Both the position numbers and the translations under genes were made by a program. Shown one piece after another: positions 35,504 through 43,409 of a stretch of DNA of 64,000 bases. This DNA comes from Paludisphaera mucosa (GTDB taxonomy: Bacteria; Planctomycetota; Planctomycetia; Isosphaerales; Isosphaeraceae). The stretch spans positions 1,116,001 through 1,180,000 of the forward strand of contig NZ_JARRAG010000002.1 of NCBI RefSeq assembly GCF_029589435.1. Reading direction: 5' to 3'. The notes under the pieces are model-generated. The model was not told the DNA's origin. It worked only from the letters and a program-made list of their open reading frames with translations, and searched no databases. Positions within the stretch are counted from its first letter, which is position 1. Every line of letters begins with the position of its first letter.

Positions 35504-36337
35504 ATGCCGATCGTGACGATCCAGACCGCCCGCGAAGGACCGGCCGCCGAGATGCCGGCCGCACCACCCCACACCGCCAGCGATGAGGCAGCCGAGGCCA
35601 TCATGAATTCGCACGTCCGACGGAATCGCCCCACGCCCGCATTCCTCGCGATGTTCGCATTCGCCTGCGTCGCCGCCCCGGCGCAGGACGCCGTCCGCGA
35701 GGAGGCTTTGCAAGCCCCCGGCGGCCTGCCGGTGAAGGTCCGGATGGAGGGCCCCTACACGGCCGACGTCGCGCTCCAGATCGTCTGCTACTTCAGGCAC
35801 AAGCCGGCCGGCGACGTGACGAAGGGGGCGGCGGTCGAGCTGGACAGGCACCTCGGCGGGGTCGTCGCGGCGCTCCGCGACCGGGGCGAGTTCGCGGGCG
35901 AGGCGCTGGAGACGATCCTGATCGTCCCGCCGAAAGACGCGATCAAGGCCCGATCGCTCCTGCTCATCGGCCTGGGCGACGAGGGCTCGCTGTCGCTGGA
36001 GCGGATGGAACAGGTCGGCAAGGTCGCGCTCCGCGAGGCGGTCCGGCTCCGCGCCGATCGGGTCGCGTTCGCCCCGCTGATCCGCGACCAGGGGGATTCC
36101 CGGATCGCGACCGGGGCCGTCGCGCAGGCCGTCGCTCGGGGGGCCTTCCTCGCCTACGACACCGAGAAGCGGCTCCAGGCGCAGGGCCTGGCGGCGCCGT
36201 GGACGCTCGAAGGTTGGGAAGTCGAGGCCGGCCCCGCCTACTTCGACGAGACCGTCGTCGGCCTGAGGAAGGCCGTCGAGGAGGCCGGGTCCGCGATCGC
36301 GGCACGCGGCGACAAGCCCTATCGCCAGGGTCGATGA
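35504..36337 (+). CDS. stand-alone M17 leucyl-aminopeptidase N-terminal-type domain protein
   Basis: Residues about 70-265 of this 277-residue product match the N-terminal macro-like domain of M17 leucyl aminopeptidases (PF02789): a GGxxxALRxxGEFAG strand, TILIVPPKDAIKARSLLLIGLGDEG and the EAVRLRADRVAF helix. The catalytic metal-binding domain is absent and the gene ends in a normal stop, so it cannot be an active aminopeptidase. Two starts are possible: ATG at 35504, with an AAGGGGG site, or ATG at 35603, which would give a signal-like N-terminus (FLAMFAFACVAAPAQ). The first 12 residues from 35504 (MPIVTIQTAREG) look like the start of a 4-oxalocrotonate tautomerase. The role is unknown. Confidence 0.72.
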   Translation: MPIVTIQTAREGPAAEMPAAPPHTASDEAAEAIMNSHVRRNRPTPAFLAMFAFACVAAPAQDAVREEALQAPGGLPVKVRMEGPYTADVALQIVCYFRHKPAGDVTKGAAVELDRHLGGVVAALRDRGEFAGEALETILIVPPKDAIKARSLLLIGLGDEGSLSLERMEQVGKVALREAVRLRADRVAFAPLIRDQGDSRIATGAVAQAVARGAFLAYDTEKRLQAQGLAAPWTLEGWEVEAGPAYFDETVVGLRKAVEEAGSAIAARGDKPYRQGR

Positions 36338-36423
36338 GGGATTCGCGGGCGGGTCGAACGACCTTCTCTTGCCAGGTCCGAAAACGGCCAGACTCCGGCC
36401 CGCGGAGCCCGTAAGATTCGGTC

Positions 36424-37875
36424 ATGGAGATCGAACCCGACCTTTGCTATCGCGCGTTGACCGCCCGCGACCCGCGATTCGACGGGCTGTTCTTCGTCGG
36501 GGTGACGTCGACGCACATCTACTGCCGGCCGATCTGCCCGGCGCGCACGCCGGGGCGGGACCGCTGCCGGTTCTTCCCGGGCGCAGCGGCCGCCGAGCGG
36601 GCGGGGTACCGGCCCTGCCTGCGCTGCCGCCCCGAGCTGGCCCCCGGCGATGCGCCCGTGGACGCGGTCGGCCGGACCGCGAGGCTCGCCGCGAAGCGGA
36701 TCGGTGCGGGGGCGATGGACGACGAGGGGGGCCTCGAGGCTCTGGCCGGCGAGATGGGGATCGGGTCGCGGCACCTCCGGCGAGTCCTCCGGCAGGAGCT
36801 GGGAGTCTCGCCGGTCGAGCTGGCCCAGACGCACCGCCTCCTGCTCGCCAAGCAGCTTTTGACCGACACGGGGCTGCCGATCATCGACGTCGCCTTCGCC
36901 AGCGGGTTCGCCAGCGTCCGGCGGTTCAACGCCCTCTTCCGGGCCCGGTATCGCCTCACGCCCCGCGACTTCCGGAGGTCCGGCGGCGCGAAGTCCTGCG
37001 ACGGGCGGATCCGGCTGACCCTCGCGTATCGCCCGCCCCTCGACTGGGCGGCCCTGCTCCGGTTCCTCTCCGGCCGGGCCGCCGCGGGGGTCGAGGCGGT
37101 CGTCGGCGCTTCGTACTACCGGACCGTGGACCTGGGCGAGGTCCGGAGCTGGATCAAGGTCGAGCCGGCCGCCGGCCGCCACGCGCTGGTGGTCGACCTG
37201 CCGATGGGCTCGGCGCGCGGCCTGCCCGCGCTGCTCGGGAGGCTGCGCAACCTCTTCGACCTCGACGCCCGGCCCGACGCGATCGCCGAGCATCTGGGCC
37301 GTGACGACGACCTGGGCGAGGAGGTCCGGAGCAACCCGGGGCTCCGCGTCCCCGGGGCGTTCGACGGCTTCGAGCTGGCCGTCCGCGCCGTGCTGGGCCA
37401 GCAGGTCTCGGTGCGCGGGGCGACGACGCTCGCGGGCCGCCTCGCGGCGGCCTTCGGCGAGCCGGTCGAGACGCCCGTCCCCCAGTTGAGCCGGCTGAGC
37501 CCCTCGCCCGCGCGGGTCGCCGACGCCCGGCTCGACGAGCTGACCGGCCTGGGCCTGGTCGCGGCCCGCGCCGAATGCGTGCGGGCGTTGGCGAGGGCCG
37601 TTTGCGACAGGGCCGTGTCGCTCGACGCCGGGCCCGATCCGGCCGCCGGCCTGGAGCGGCTGACGGCGATCCCGGGCGTCGGGCCGTGGACGGCCCACTA
37701 CATCGCCATGCGGGGCTGGCGGTGGCCGGACGCCTTCCCGCACACCGACCTCGGCCTGCGCAAGGCCCTGGGGGGGAGGCCCGCCGGCGAGGTCCTGGCG
37801 ATGGCCGAAGCCTGGAGGCCCTGGCGGGCCTACGCGGCGATGCACTTGTGGAACAGGCCGACCGACGGCCGCTGA
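36424..37875 (+). CDS. Ada-type methylphosphotriester/AraC regulator fused to AlkA DNA glycosylase
   Basis: The 483-residue fusion starts with an Ada N-terminal zinc domain, cysteines 34, 38, 65 and 68 (HIYCRPICPARTP, GYRPCLRC), spaced as in Ada, where the first accepts methyl from DNA phosphotriesters. An AraC-type double helix-turn-helix follows (about 85-185). An AlkA N-terminal domain (about 195-310) and an HhH-GPD glycosylase domain (LERLTAIPGVGPWTAHYIAM, catalytic Asp at about 442 in FPHTDLGL) complete the protein. It should sense alkylation, activate transcription and excise 3-methyladenine. The Ogt gene begins 15 nt downstream, so the pair supplies sensing, base excision and direct reversal. 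This architecture is known from other bacteria. Confidence 0.95.
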   Translation: MEIEPDLCYRALTARDPRFDGLFFVGVTSTHIYCRPICPARTPGRDRCRFFPGAAAAERAGYRPCLRCRPELAPGDAPVDAVGRTARLAAKRIGAGAMDDEGGLEALAGEMGIGSRHLRRVLRQELGVSPVELAQTHRLLLAKQLLTDTGLPIIDVAFASGFASVRRFNALFRARYRLTPRDFRRSGGAKSCDGRIRLTLAYRPPLDWAALLRFLSGRAAAGVEAVVGASYYRTVDLGEVRSWIKVEPAAGRHALVVDLPMGSARGLPALLGRLRNLFDLDARPDAIAEHLGRDDDLGEEVRSNPGLRVPGAFDGFELAVRAVLGQQVSVRGATTLAGRLAAAFGEPVETPVPQLSRLSPSPARVADARLDELTGLGLVAARAECVRALARAVCDRAVSLDAGPDPAAGLERLTAIPGVGPWTAHYIAMRGWRWPDAFPHTDLGLRKALGGRPAGEVLAMAEAWRPWRAYAAMHLWNRPTDGR

Positions 37876-37890
37876 ACGGGAGCGATTGCG

Positions 37891-38394
37891 ATGAACGCGA
37901 TGACCACGACCGCGACCACCTACTACACGACCATGCCGAGCCCCGTCGGCGAGCTGCTGCTCGTGTCGGACGGCGAGGCCCTCTCGCACCTGTACACCGA
38001 GCACCACGGCCGCGGCGGGGTCGTCGAAGACTCCTGGAGGCGGGATCCGGGCCCCTTCCGGCAGGTCGAGGGCCAACTCCAGGCTTACTTCGGCGGCGAG
38101 CGTCGCCTGTTCGACCTGCCGATGGCACCCCGGGGGACCGACTTCCAGCAGGCCGTCTGGGGCGCGCTGCGGGCCCTGCGCTTCGGCGAGCGCGTCAGCT
38201 ACGGCGAGCTGTCGCGGCGGCTCGGGCGGCCCGGGTCCGGCCGGGCGGTCGGCCACGCCAACGCCCGCAACCCGATCTCGATCGTCGTCCCCTGCCACCG
38301 CGTCGTCGGCTCGGGCGGCGCGCTCACGGGATACGCCGGCGGGCTCGATTGCAAGCGCTGGCTCCTCGACCACGAGGCCCGCTTCGCGGGCTGA
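37891..38394 (+). CDS. ogt: methylated-DNA-[protein]-cysteine S-methyltransferase
   Basis: The 167-residue protein carries the active-site motif P134-C135-H136-R137-VVG, the RVSYGELSRRLG helix and the ARNPISIV segment of O6-alkylguanine-DNA alkyltransferases. Cys135 takes the alkyl group in a suicide reaction, repairing O6-methylguanine. The N-terminal part (SPVGELLLVSDGEALSHLY) is the ribonuclease-like domain of the family. It is 15 nt downstream of the Ada-AlkA fusion and almost certainly in the same operon, hence inducible by methylation. In E. coli Ada this domain is fused to the sensor; here it is separate. Confidence 0.95.
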   Translation: MNAMTTTATTYYTTMPSPVGELLLVSDGEALSHLYTEHHGRGGVVEDSWRRDPGPFRQVEGQLQAYFGGERRLFDLPMAPRGTDFQQAVWGALRALRFGERVSYGELSRRLGRPGSGRAVGHANARNPISIVVPCHRVVGSGGALTGYAGGLDCKRWLLDHEARFAG

Positions 38395-38400
38395 GCCCGA

Positions 38401-38430
38401 CGCCTTCCCCCCCCTTCGCGGCATAGGTTT
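38401..38430 (-). repeat. diverged REP-like unit, left inverted copy
   Basis: Read on the minus strand this is CCTATGCCGCGA, a G-run and GAAGGCG. It corresponds in inverted orientation to the sequence at 39001-39030 and to the start of the unit at 53521. Confidence 0.6.
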
Positions 38431-38439
38431 GGGCGCGAC

Positions 38440-38905
38440 TTCTCGAGCCGGCCCTGCGGGGCGTCGGGGGAATGGGCCGGGGAGGACGCGGCGGGCGAGG
38501 GCGAGGATCACGCCGAGGTCCTCGGCGCGCGTCAGGTGGTCGATCGCCGGCGGCCGCCCCGGGCCGGCGAGCGGGGCCGGGGCGGTCGACTCGACCTCGC
38601 GCCCCATCCGGGGCCCCGGCAGGCGCGTCGCGAGCATCCCGGCGGCGGTGCGGAGCCGGAACCCCATCGGCCCCGTCGGCCGGCCGTCGGCCGCGTCGAC
38701 GACCAGGGCCGAGCCCGGCTCGCGGCCCAGGTCCGCCTCGTTCGAGCGGCGGAGGCGTCCCGGGCCGGCTCGATCGGGGCGTGGAAGGGGATCTCGTCAC
38801 GGTCGAGGAACCGGGCCCCGGCCCGCGCCGCCCCCGGCGACGCCGAGATCCCCGCGGCCGTCGCGACGACGGCGTGCGCGTGCTCGCTCGCGAGCTTCCG
38901 GGACC
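38440..38905 (-). pseudogene. decayed coding remnant of unknown family
   Basis: Two pieces in different minus-strand frames read like ordinary protein with this genome's codon bias. Piece one, near 38740-38905, gives SEHAHAVVATAAGISASPGA and FLDRDEIPFHAPIEPARD. Piece two, about 38460-38740, gives REPGSALVVDAADGRPTGPM, FRLRTAAGMLATRLPGPRMG and IDHLTRAEDLGVILALARRV. The frame change is near 38740. Neither has a clear start. I recognise no family; a frameshifted or truncated gene is the simplest reading. Confidence 0.4.
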
Positions 38906-38907
38906 GA

Positions 38908-38990
38908 GCCCGACGCCGACGATCCGGGGGGCCGAGATGGCAGCCATGCCGGCCCGGCTTACCCCGAAGGCCGTCAATCCGCCCGTCGAA
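38908..38990 (+). repeat. 80-bp dispersed repeat, copy 1
   Basis: About 80 bases from GCCCGACGCCGACGATCC to the GATCCGCCCGTC-type end (here AATCCGCCCGTC) recur at about 53424-53503 with roughly three mismatches. In both places a unit beginning T(A/T)TGCCGCGAGGGAGGAAGG follows within 20 nt, so repeat and REP-like unit travel together. Confidence 0.75.
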
Positions 38991-39000
38991 CGAGGTGTGG

Positions 39001-39030
39001 CGATACCTTTGCCGCGAGGGAGGAAGGCGT
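39001..39030 (+). repeat. diverged REP-like unit, right copy
   Basis: ACCTTTGCCGCGAGGGAGG followed by AAGGCG; inverted relative to 38401-38430 and colinear with 53521-53540. The second arm of the complete unit is missing. Confidence 0.6.
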
Positions 39031-39217
39031 CGGAAGGCCTCTCGTTTCGACCATCGAAACTGCCGTCGGCGCACGCAAATCCGCCCTGATCGACGGGGCG
39101 AGCCAAGGCGGTCGCCTGGGGAGTGGCCCGCGTCGTCGCCTTGATCCGCCGGCGGCTTCGCGCCCATACTGTCGCGCAGCTCCGATGGAGGCCCACGACC
39201 CCGAGGTGGACGCGATC

Positions 39218-39913
39218 ATGAGCACGTCGGCCCTGACACCCCGGAGCGACTCGCTCCTCTACCCGGACAGCGATGGCCAGCCGATGTCGGACGACACGGT
39301 GCAATTCCGCTGGATCGTCCTGATCAAGGAAGGGCTCGAATTCCTCTTCCGCGACCGCCCCGACGTCTTCGTGGCCGGCGACCTCCTGTGGTATTTCCAG
39401 GAAGGGGATCCCAAGTCCCGCACGGCGCCCGACGTCATGGTCGTCTTCGGCCGGTCCAAGGGCGATCGCGGCTCCTACAAGCAGTGGGCGGAAGGCGGGA
39501 TCGCGCCCCAGGTCGTTTTCGAGATCCTCTCGCCCGGCAACCGGGTCTTCGAGATGAACCGCAAGTTCCGCATCTATGACGACTGCGGCGTCGAGGAATA
39601 CTACATCTACGACCCCGACGACGGCGTCCTCCAGGGCTGGCTTCACGAGGGCGGCCGACTCCGGGAAATTCCCGACCTGAAAGGCTGGGTCAGCCCCCGG
39701 CTGGGGGTCCGCTTCGAGCCCGGCGAAGAATCGGAAAGTCTCACGATCCGCCACCCCGACGGCTCGCCGTTCCGGACGGCCCTGGAGATGCAGGAGGCCG
39801 CCGAGGCCGAACGCCTGCGAGCCGAGGCCGCAGAAGGGCGCGCCGAGGCCGCACGGCTCCGCGCCGAGCGTCTCGCGGCGCGGCTTCGGGAGCTGGGCGA
39901 GTCGGTCGATTGA
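39218..39913 (+). CDS. Uma2-family (DUF820) PD-(D/E)xK nuclease-fold protein with coiled-coil tail
   Basis: The 231-residue protein matches the Uma2 family (PF05685), a restriction-endonuclease fold. It has the acidic positions in TAPDVMVVFG (Asp72) and VVFEILSPGN (Glu102), Lys116 in MNRKFRIY, and the closing GVEEYYIYDPDDG. All three are kept, so a nuclease-like site is intact. The last 45 residues are a Glu/Ala/Arg heptad-like coiled coil (EAAEAERLRAEAAEGRAEAA). ATG at 39218 was preferred to 39185 because GAGGTGG lies upstream of it. Uma2 proteins occur in many copies in planctomycetes and cyanobacteria; their biological role is not settled. Confidence 0.9.
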   Translation: MSTSALTPRSDSLLYPDSDGQPMSDDTVQFRWIVLIKEGLEFLFRDRPDVFVAGDLLWYFQEGDPKSRTAPDVMVVFGRSKGDRGSYKQWAEGGIAPQVVFEILSPGNRVFEMNRKFRIYDDCGVEEYYIYDPDDGVLQGWLHEGGRLREIPDLKGWVSPRLGVRFEPGEESESLTIRHPDGSPFRTALEMQEAAEAERLRAEAAEGRAEAARLRAERLAARLRELGESVD

Positions 39914-39949
39914 GCTTGGCGCGAACAACTCGATGATTGAGGCACCTTG

Positions 39950-42100
39950 ATGAAGACGGCGATCCGCGGGCTGTTGGTGATGGCGACGGCGATCCTGGGC
40001 GCGACCGGGGCGCAGGCCGGGGACGGGGCGGGCTTCCGCGCCGGGGCGGCGACGGTGGACGTCTCGCCGACGGCCTTCCCGGTGATCGTCAACGGCGGCT
40101 TCCTGCAGGCGACGGCGACCGCGAATGAGGACCCCCTTCATGCTCGCTGCATCGTCCTCGACGACGGGACGAGCCGGCTGGCGATCGTGATCGTCGACAG
40201 CTGCATGATGCCCCGCGAGCTGATCGACGACGCCAAGGCGCGGGCGTCGAAGTCGACCGGCATCGCCGTCGACCGGATGCTCGTCGCCGCGACCCACACC
40301 CACACCGCCCCCTCGGTCATGGGGGCGCTCGGGACCCCCGTCGACCCCGCGTACGCGGCCTTCCTGCCCGGCAAGATCGCCGAGGCGATCGAGAAGGCCG
40401 CGGCCGCGCTCGCGCCGGCGGAGGTCGGCTGGGGCGTCGTCGACGATCCCGAGCACACCCACACCCGGCGCTGGATCCGCCGGCCCGACCGGATCGGCGA
40501 GGACCCGTTCGGCGACAAAACCGTCCGGGCCAACATGCACCCCGGCCACGTCAACCCCGACGCCATCGCCCCCTCGGGCCCTTCCGACCCCGCGCTCACC
40601 GTGCTGGCGATCCGCGCGCCCGGCGGCCGGCCGATCGCCGTGCTGGCGAACTACTCGATGCACTACTACGGCGCCACGCCCGTCTCGGCCGACTACTACG
40701 GCCGGTTCGCCGCGTCCCTGGCCAGGAAGATCGCCCCCGACGGCCCCGCGCCGATCTGCATCATGTCGCAGGGGACCAGCGGCGACCAGCAGTGGATGGA
40801 CTACGGCAAGCCCAAGGCCGACCCCGGCCTCGACGCCTACGCCGAGCAGGTCGCCGCGTCGGCCTTCCGGGCCTATCAAACCATCAAGAGCTATCAGGAC
40901 CGGCCCGCCCTGGCGATGGCCGAGACCACCCTCACCCTCGGCCGCCGCACGCCCGGCCCCGAGCGGCTGGAATGGGCCCGCAAGATCGTCGCGGCCATGG
41001 GCGACCGTCCCCCCAAGTCGATCGGCGAGGTCTATCCTAAAGAAGCGGTCCACCTGCACGACGAGCCCGAGCGGACGCTCAAGCTCCAGGCGGTCCGCGT
41101 CGGCGACCTGGGGATCGTCGCCATCCCCGACGAGGTCTACGCCCTCACCGGCCTGAAGCTCAAGGCCCGCAGCCCGCTCCCGCTGACGATGAACGTCGAG
41201 CTGGCCAACGGCTCCGAGGGCTACATCCCGCCCCCCGAGCAGCACGCCCTCGGCGGCTACACGACGTGGCCCGCCCGCACCGCCGGGCTGGAGGTCCAGG
41301 CCGAGCCGAAGATCCTCGACGCCGCGCTCGGCCTGCTGGAGCGGGTCGCCGGCAAGCCCCGTCGCGGCGAACGCCCCGCGGCGACGCGGTACGCCGGGAT
41401 CGTCCTCGGCGCGCGGCCCGCGGCCTTCTGGCGGCTCGACGAGATGGACGGCGCCGACGCCCTCGACGCGACCGGCCGCGAGCGCGCGGCGCGACGTCGA
41501 GGCGGGGTCGCCCTCTTCCTCCCGGGACCCGACCTGCCGGGCTTCCGCGCCTCGGGCGGCGCGATCGACCGGGCCTCGCACCTGGCCGGCGGCGCGATCA
41601 CGGCCGACCTCCCCCTCTCGCCCGAGGTTTACTCCGTCGACCTCTGGTTCTGGAACGGCCTCGAGCCCGCCGGCCGGGCCGTCGCCGGCGTGCTGTTCGA
41701 GCGCGGCCGCAGCGCCGCGCCGGGCGACGCGGTCCACCTCTCGGGGGCCGTCGCGGGGACTCCGCCCAACCGCCTCGTCTTCACCCACGGCGACGCCAAG
41801 TCCGCCCCGGCGACCGTGGGCAAGGCGGACGTCGCGCCGAAGGCGTGGCACCACCTCGCGCTCGTCCGCCAGGGCCGCCGCGTGCTCGTCTATCTCGACG
41901 GGGCCCTGGACGTCGAGGCCGACGCCGACGTCGACCCGCTGCCGCGCGGCGCCGCCTCCACCTTCACCCTCGGCGACCGGGGGGACCACGCCGAGAGCCT
42001 CGAAGGCAAGCTCGACGAGGTCGCCGTCTACGACCGGGTCCTGTCCGCCGACGAGGTCGCCGAGCACGTCCGCGCCGCCTTCGACCCCTCGCTGGATTAG
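39950..42100 (+). CDS. neutral/alkaline ceramidase-like protein with LamG domain
   Basis: The 716-residue exported protein has a signal peptide (to about 25). A domain related to the N-terminal part of neutral/alkaline non-lysosomal ceramidases follows (about 27-450): FRAGAATVDVSPTAFPV, VVDSCMMPR, the metal-site-like ATHTHTAPS, MHYYGATPVSADYYGRFA and MSQGTSGDQQ. From about 480 to 716 is a concanavalin-like LamG domain (AAFWRLDEMDGADALDATG, WHHLALVRQGRRVLVYLDG). Planctomycete members are annotated as ceramidase-like but substrates are unproved; cell-surface hydrolysis of a lipid or glycoconjugate is an inference. ATG at 39950 is used; a TTG lies directly before it. Confidence 0.88.
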   Translation: MKTAIRGLLVMATAILGATGAQAGDGAGFRAGAATVDVSPTAFPVIVNGGFLQATATANEDPLHARCIVLDDGTSRLAIVIVDSCMMPRELIDDAKARASKSTGIAVDRMLVAATHTHTAPSVMGALGTPVDPAYAAFLPGKIAEAIEKAAAALAPAEVGWGVVDDPEHTHTRRWIRRPDRIGEDPFGDKTVRANMHPGHVNPDAIAPSGPSDPALTVLAIRAPGGRPIAVLANYSMHYYGATPVSADYYGRFAASLARKIAPDGPAPICIMSQGTSGDQQWMDYGKPKADPGLDAYAEQVAASAFRAYQTIKSYQDRPALAMAETTLTLGRRTPGPERLEWARKIVAAMGDRPPKSIGEVYPKEAVHLHDEPERTLKLQAVRVGDLGIVAIPDEVYALTGLKLKARSPLPLTMNVELANGSEGYIPPPEQHALGGYTTWPARTAGLEVQAEPKILDAALGLLERVAGKPRRGERPAATRYAGIVLGARPAAFWRLDEMDGADALDATGRERAARRRGGVALFLPGPDLPGFRASGGAIDRASHLAGGAITADLPLSPEVYSVDLWFWNGLEPAGRAVAGVLFERGRSAAPGDAVHLSGAVAGTPPNRLVFTHGDAKSAPATVGKADVAPKAWHHLALVRQGRRVLVYLDGALDVEADADVDPLPRGAASTFTLGDRGDHAESLEGKLDEVAVYDRVLSADEVAEHVRAAFDPSLD

Positions 42101-42396
42101 GCCGGATCCGGCTTCTGGCTCCGCAAGGTCCGCTCGACGAACCGCCGCACCGAGGGCTCCAGCAGCTTGATCGCCAGGGGCACCTTCCCGCGCGCATGGA
42201 CGTGCGTCGGATCGAGGTTCAGCACGACCTCGTACGCCGGGCCGATCAGGGTCGCCGACGTCCGGTCATTCGACCATTCCACGCTCCGGATCCACCGCGC
42301 ATGCTCCTCGCGCGCCTTCTCGATCGCCGTCTCGAAGTTCGCCCGCGCGGCGTCCCACGGCTGGCCGTGCTCGATCGACATGTTCAATTGAGCCAT
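42097..42396 (-). CDS. small protein resembling the polyhydroxyalkanoate-granule (PHA_gran_rgn) family
   Basis: The 99-residue protein (MAQLNMSIEHGQPWDAARAN, then EVVLNLDPTHVHARGKVPLA and a KLLEPSVRRFVERTL helix) has the length and layout of the polyhydroxyalkanoic acid system family (PF09650): strand, long helix, sheet and C-terminal helix. The family name derives from PHA loci, but many members are elsewhere and the function is not established. ATG at 42396 was chosen over a GTG at 42435. It overlaps the stop region of the convergent ceramidase-like gene by 4 nt. Confidence 0.55.
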   Translation of the reverse strand: MAQLNMSIEHGQPWDAARANFETAIEKAREEHARWIRSVEWSNDRTSATLIGPAYEVVLNLDPTHVHARGKVPLAIKLLEPSVRRFVERTLRSQKPDPA

Positions 42397-42538
42397 CTTT
42401 CGAAAATTCTCCCGGCGAACTTGACGTCCGTACACCAGCGATGTATGTTTCGGCGTCCCTGGTGGCGGAGCGACCGGAGCGTGGCCCCGGACGGCCGAAA
42501 TTCAAGACGCGTCCCAAACGGATTATAGGGAGGTTCTC

Positions 42539-43087
42539 ATGCTGCGAATCTTTACGTTCAACGTCCTGGTCCTGTCCGCGAGCCTCGTCGCCACCGCCCT
42601 GGGCGCGGGGGACGAGGGGAAGAAGTCCTCGCCGGTGACGGCCAAGGCGGCCTTCGACCGCCTCAAGACGGTCGTGGGCGAGTGGAAGAACTCCAAGCCC
42701 TGCAACGGCGGCGAAGGCGAGGGCTCCGACGTGGTCCGGTACAAGCTCACCGGCGCCGGCTCGGCCCTGGTGGAGACCTCCTCCCCCGACACCCCGATGG
42801 AGATGATCTCGGTCTACCACCTCGACGGCGACGACCTCAAGATGACCCATTACTGCGCCATCAAGAACCAGCCCCGGCTGAAGCTGGACAGGGCCGCGTC
42901 GACGGCCGACCGCCTGGTCTTCGTCTTCGACGGCGGCGCGAACATCGACCCGTCCAAGGACATGTACATCAGCGGCCTCGTCATGAACTTCCATCCCGAC
43001 GGCAAGATCGTGTCGGAATGGGACTGCAATCAGGGCGCCGAAAAGGTGGGCCCGACCACCTTCGAGCTGACCCGCGCCCCGAAGTGA
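42539..43087 (+). CDS. secreted hypothetical protein
   Basis: The 182-residue product has a signal peptide (MLRIFTFNVLVLSASLVATA, cleavage near ALGA-GD). A beta-rich domain follows: AFDRLKTVVGEWK, GSALVETSSPDTPMEMISVY, DLKMTHYCAIKNQPRLKL, YISGLVMNFHPDGKI. The opening (xxLxxxVGxW) and alternating strands recall lipocalin-like/DUF1579-type beta barrels, but I cannot assign the family firmly. A GGGAGG site precedes the ATG by 7 nt. The gene is followed by a good intrinsic terminator. Confidence 0.75.
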   Translation: MLRIFTFNVLVLSASLVATALGAGDEGKKSSPVTAKAAFDRLKTVVGEWKNSKPCNGGEGEGSDVVRYKLTGAGSALVETSSPDTPMEMISVYHLDGDDLKMTHYCAIKNQPRLKLDRAASTADRLVFVFDGGANIDPSKDMYISGLVMNFHPDGKIVSEWDCNQGAEKVGPTTFELTRAPK

Positions 43088-43126
43088 GGCCCGCGACGAA
43101 CCTCGTCGAGACCGCGGGATGAGATG

Positions 43127-43188
43127 AAAAAAAGACGCCTCGGAACCCCCGCGACGGCGAGGGGGTTTCCGAGGCGTCGCGCTTTTTT
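43127..43188 (+). terminator. intrinsic terminator (bidirectional-looking)
   Basis: A stem of about 17 bp (GACGCCTCGGAACCCCC / GGGGGTTTCCGAGGCGTC, one bulge) is flanked by seven A residues on the left and six T residues on the right. It ends the secreted-protein gene on the plus strand. The A-run would serve as a T-tract for minus-strand transcription from the PEP-CTERM side. Confidence 0.88.
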
Positions 43189-43235
43189 CCCGTTCAGCGG
43201 CTGTTCCAAAGGGTCGGCTGCGTCCCCGAACGACG

Positions 43236-43391
43236 GCCTTCCCCCCTCGCGGGGGAAGGTGGCCCGGAGGGCCGGATGAGGGGGAGACGAGCACAAATGC
43301 CGTCGTCATAACATCCGGCCTGCCGGCGGATTCCGTCGAAGCTTCCCCCTCATCCAACCCCTGCGGGGTCTGCCTTCCCCCGCGAGGGGGG
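43236..43391. repeat. two REP-like hairpin units in inverted orientation
   Basis: Units at about 43236-43294 and 43341-43391 face each other across some 45 nt, the same arrangement as at 3.75-3.93 kb. The first has the GGCCC...GGGCC second arm, the second has the ACCCCTGCGGGGTC-type arm, so the pair combines both subtypes. With the terminator they fill the 322-nt gap between the convergent genes. Confidence 0.78.
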
Positions 43392-43409
43392 CGTCGGAAC
43401 GGTCCCGCT

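Larger units (their letters stand above)
38395..39217. other. repeat-rich stretch without an intact gene
   Basis: Between ogt and the Uma2 gene lie 823 bases without a gene I can support. The stretch has diverged REP-like ends in inverted orientation (38401-38430 and 39001-39030), a remnant with coding character on the minus strand, and an 80-bp sequence repeated near 53.4 kb. It looks like an accretion zone of repeats and a dead gene rather than a functional locus. Confidence 0.6.

Noticed and set aside
38401-39030. A complete mobile element bounded by inverted repeats
   Set aside because: No transposase and no target-site duplication; the ends are recognisable as diverged members of the dispersed REP-like family, so independent insertions are as likely. 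Kept only as a finding to check.
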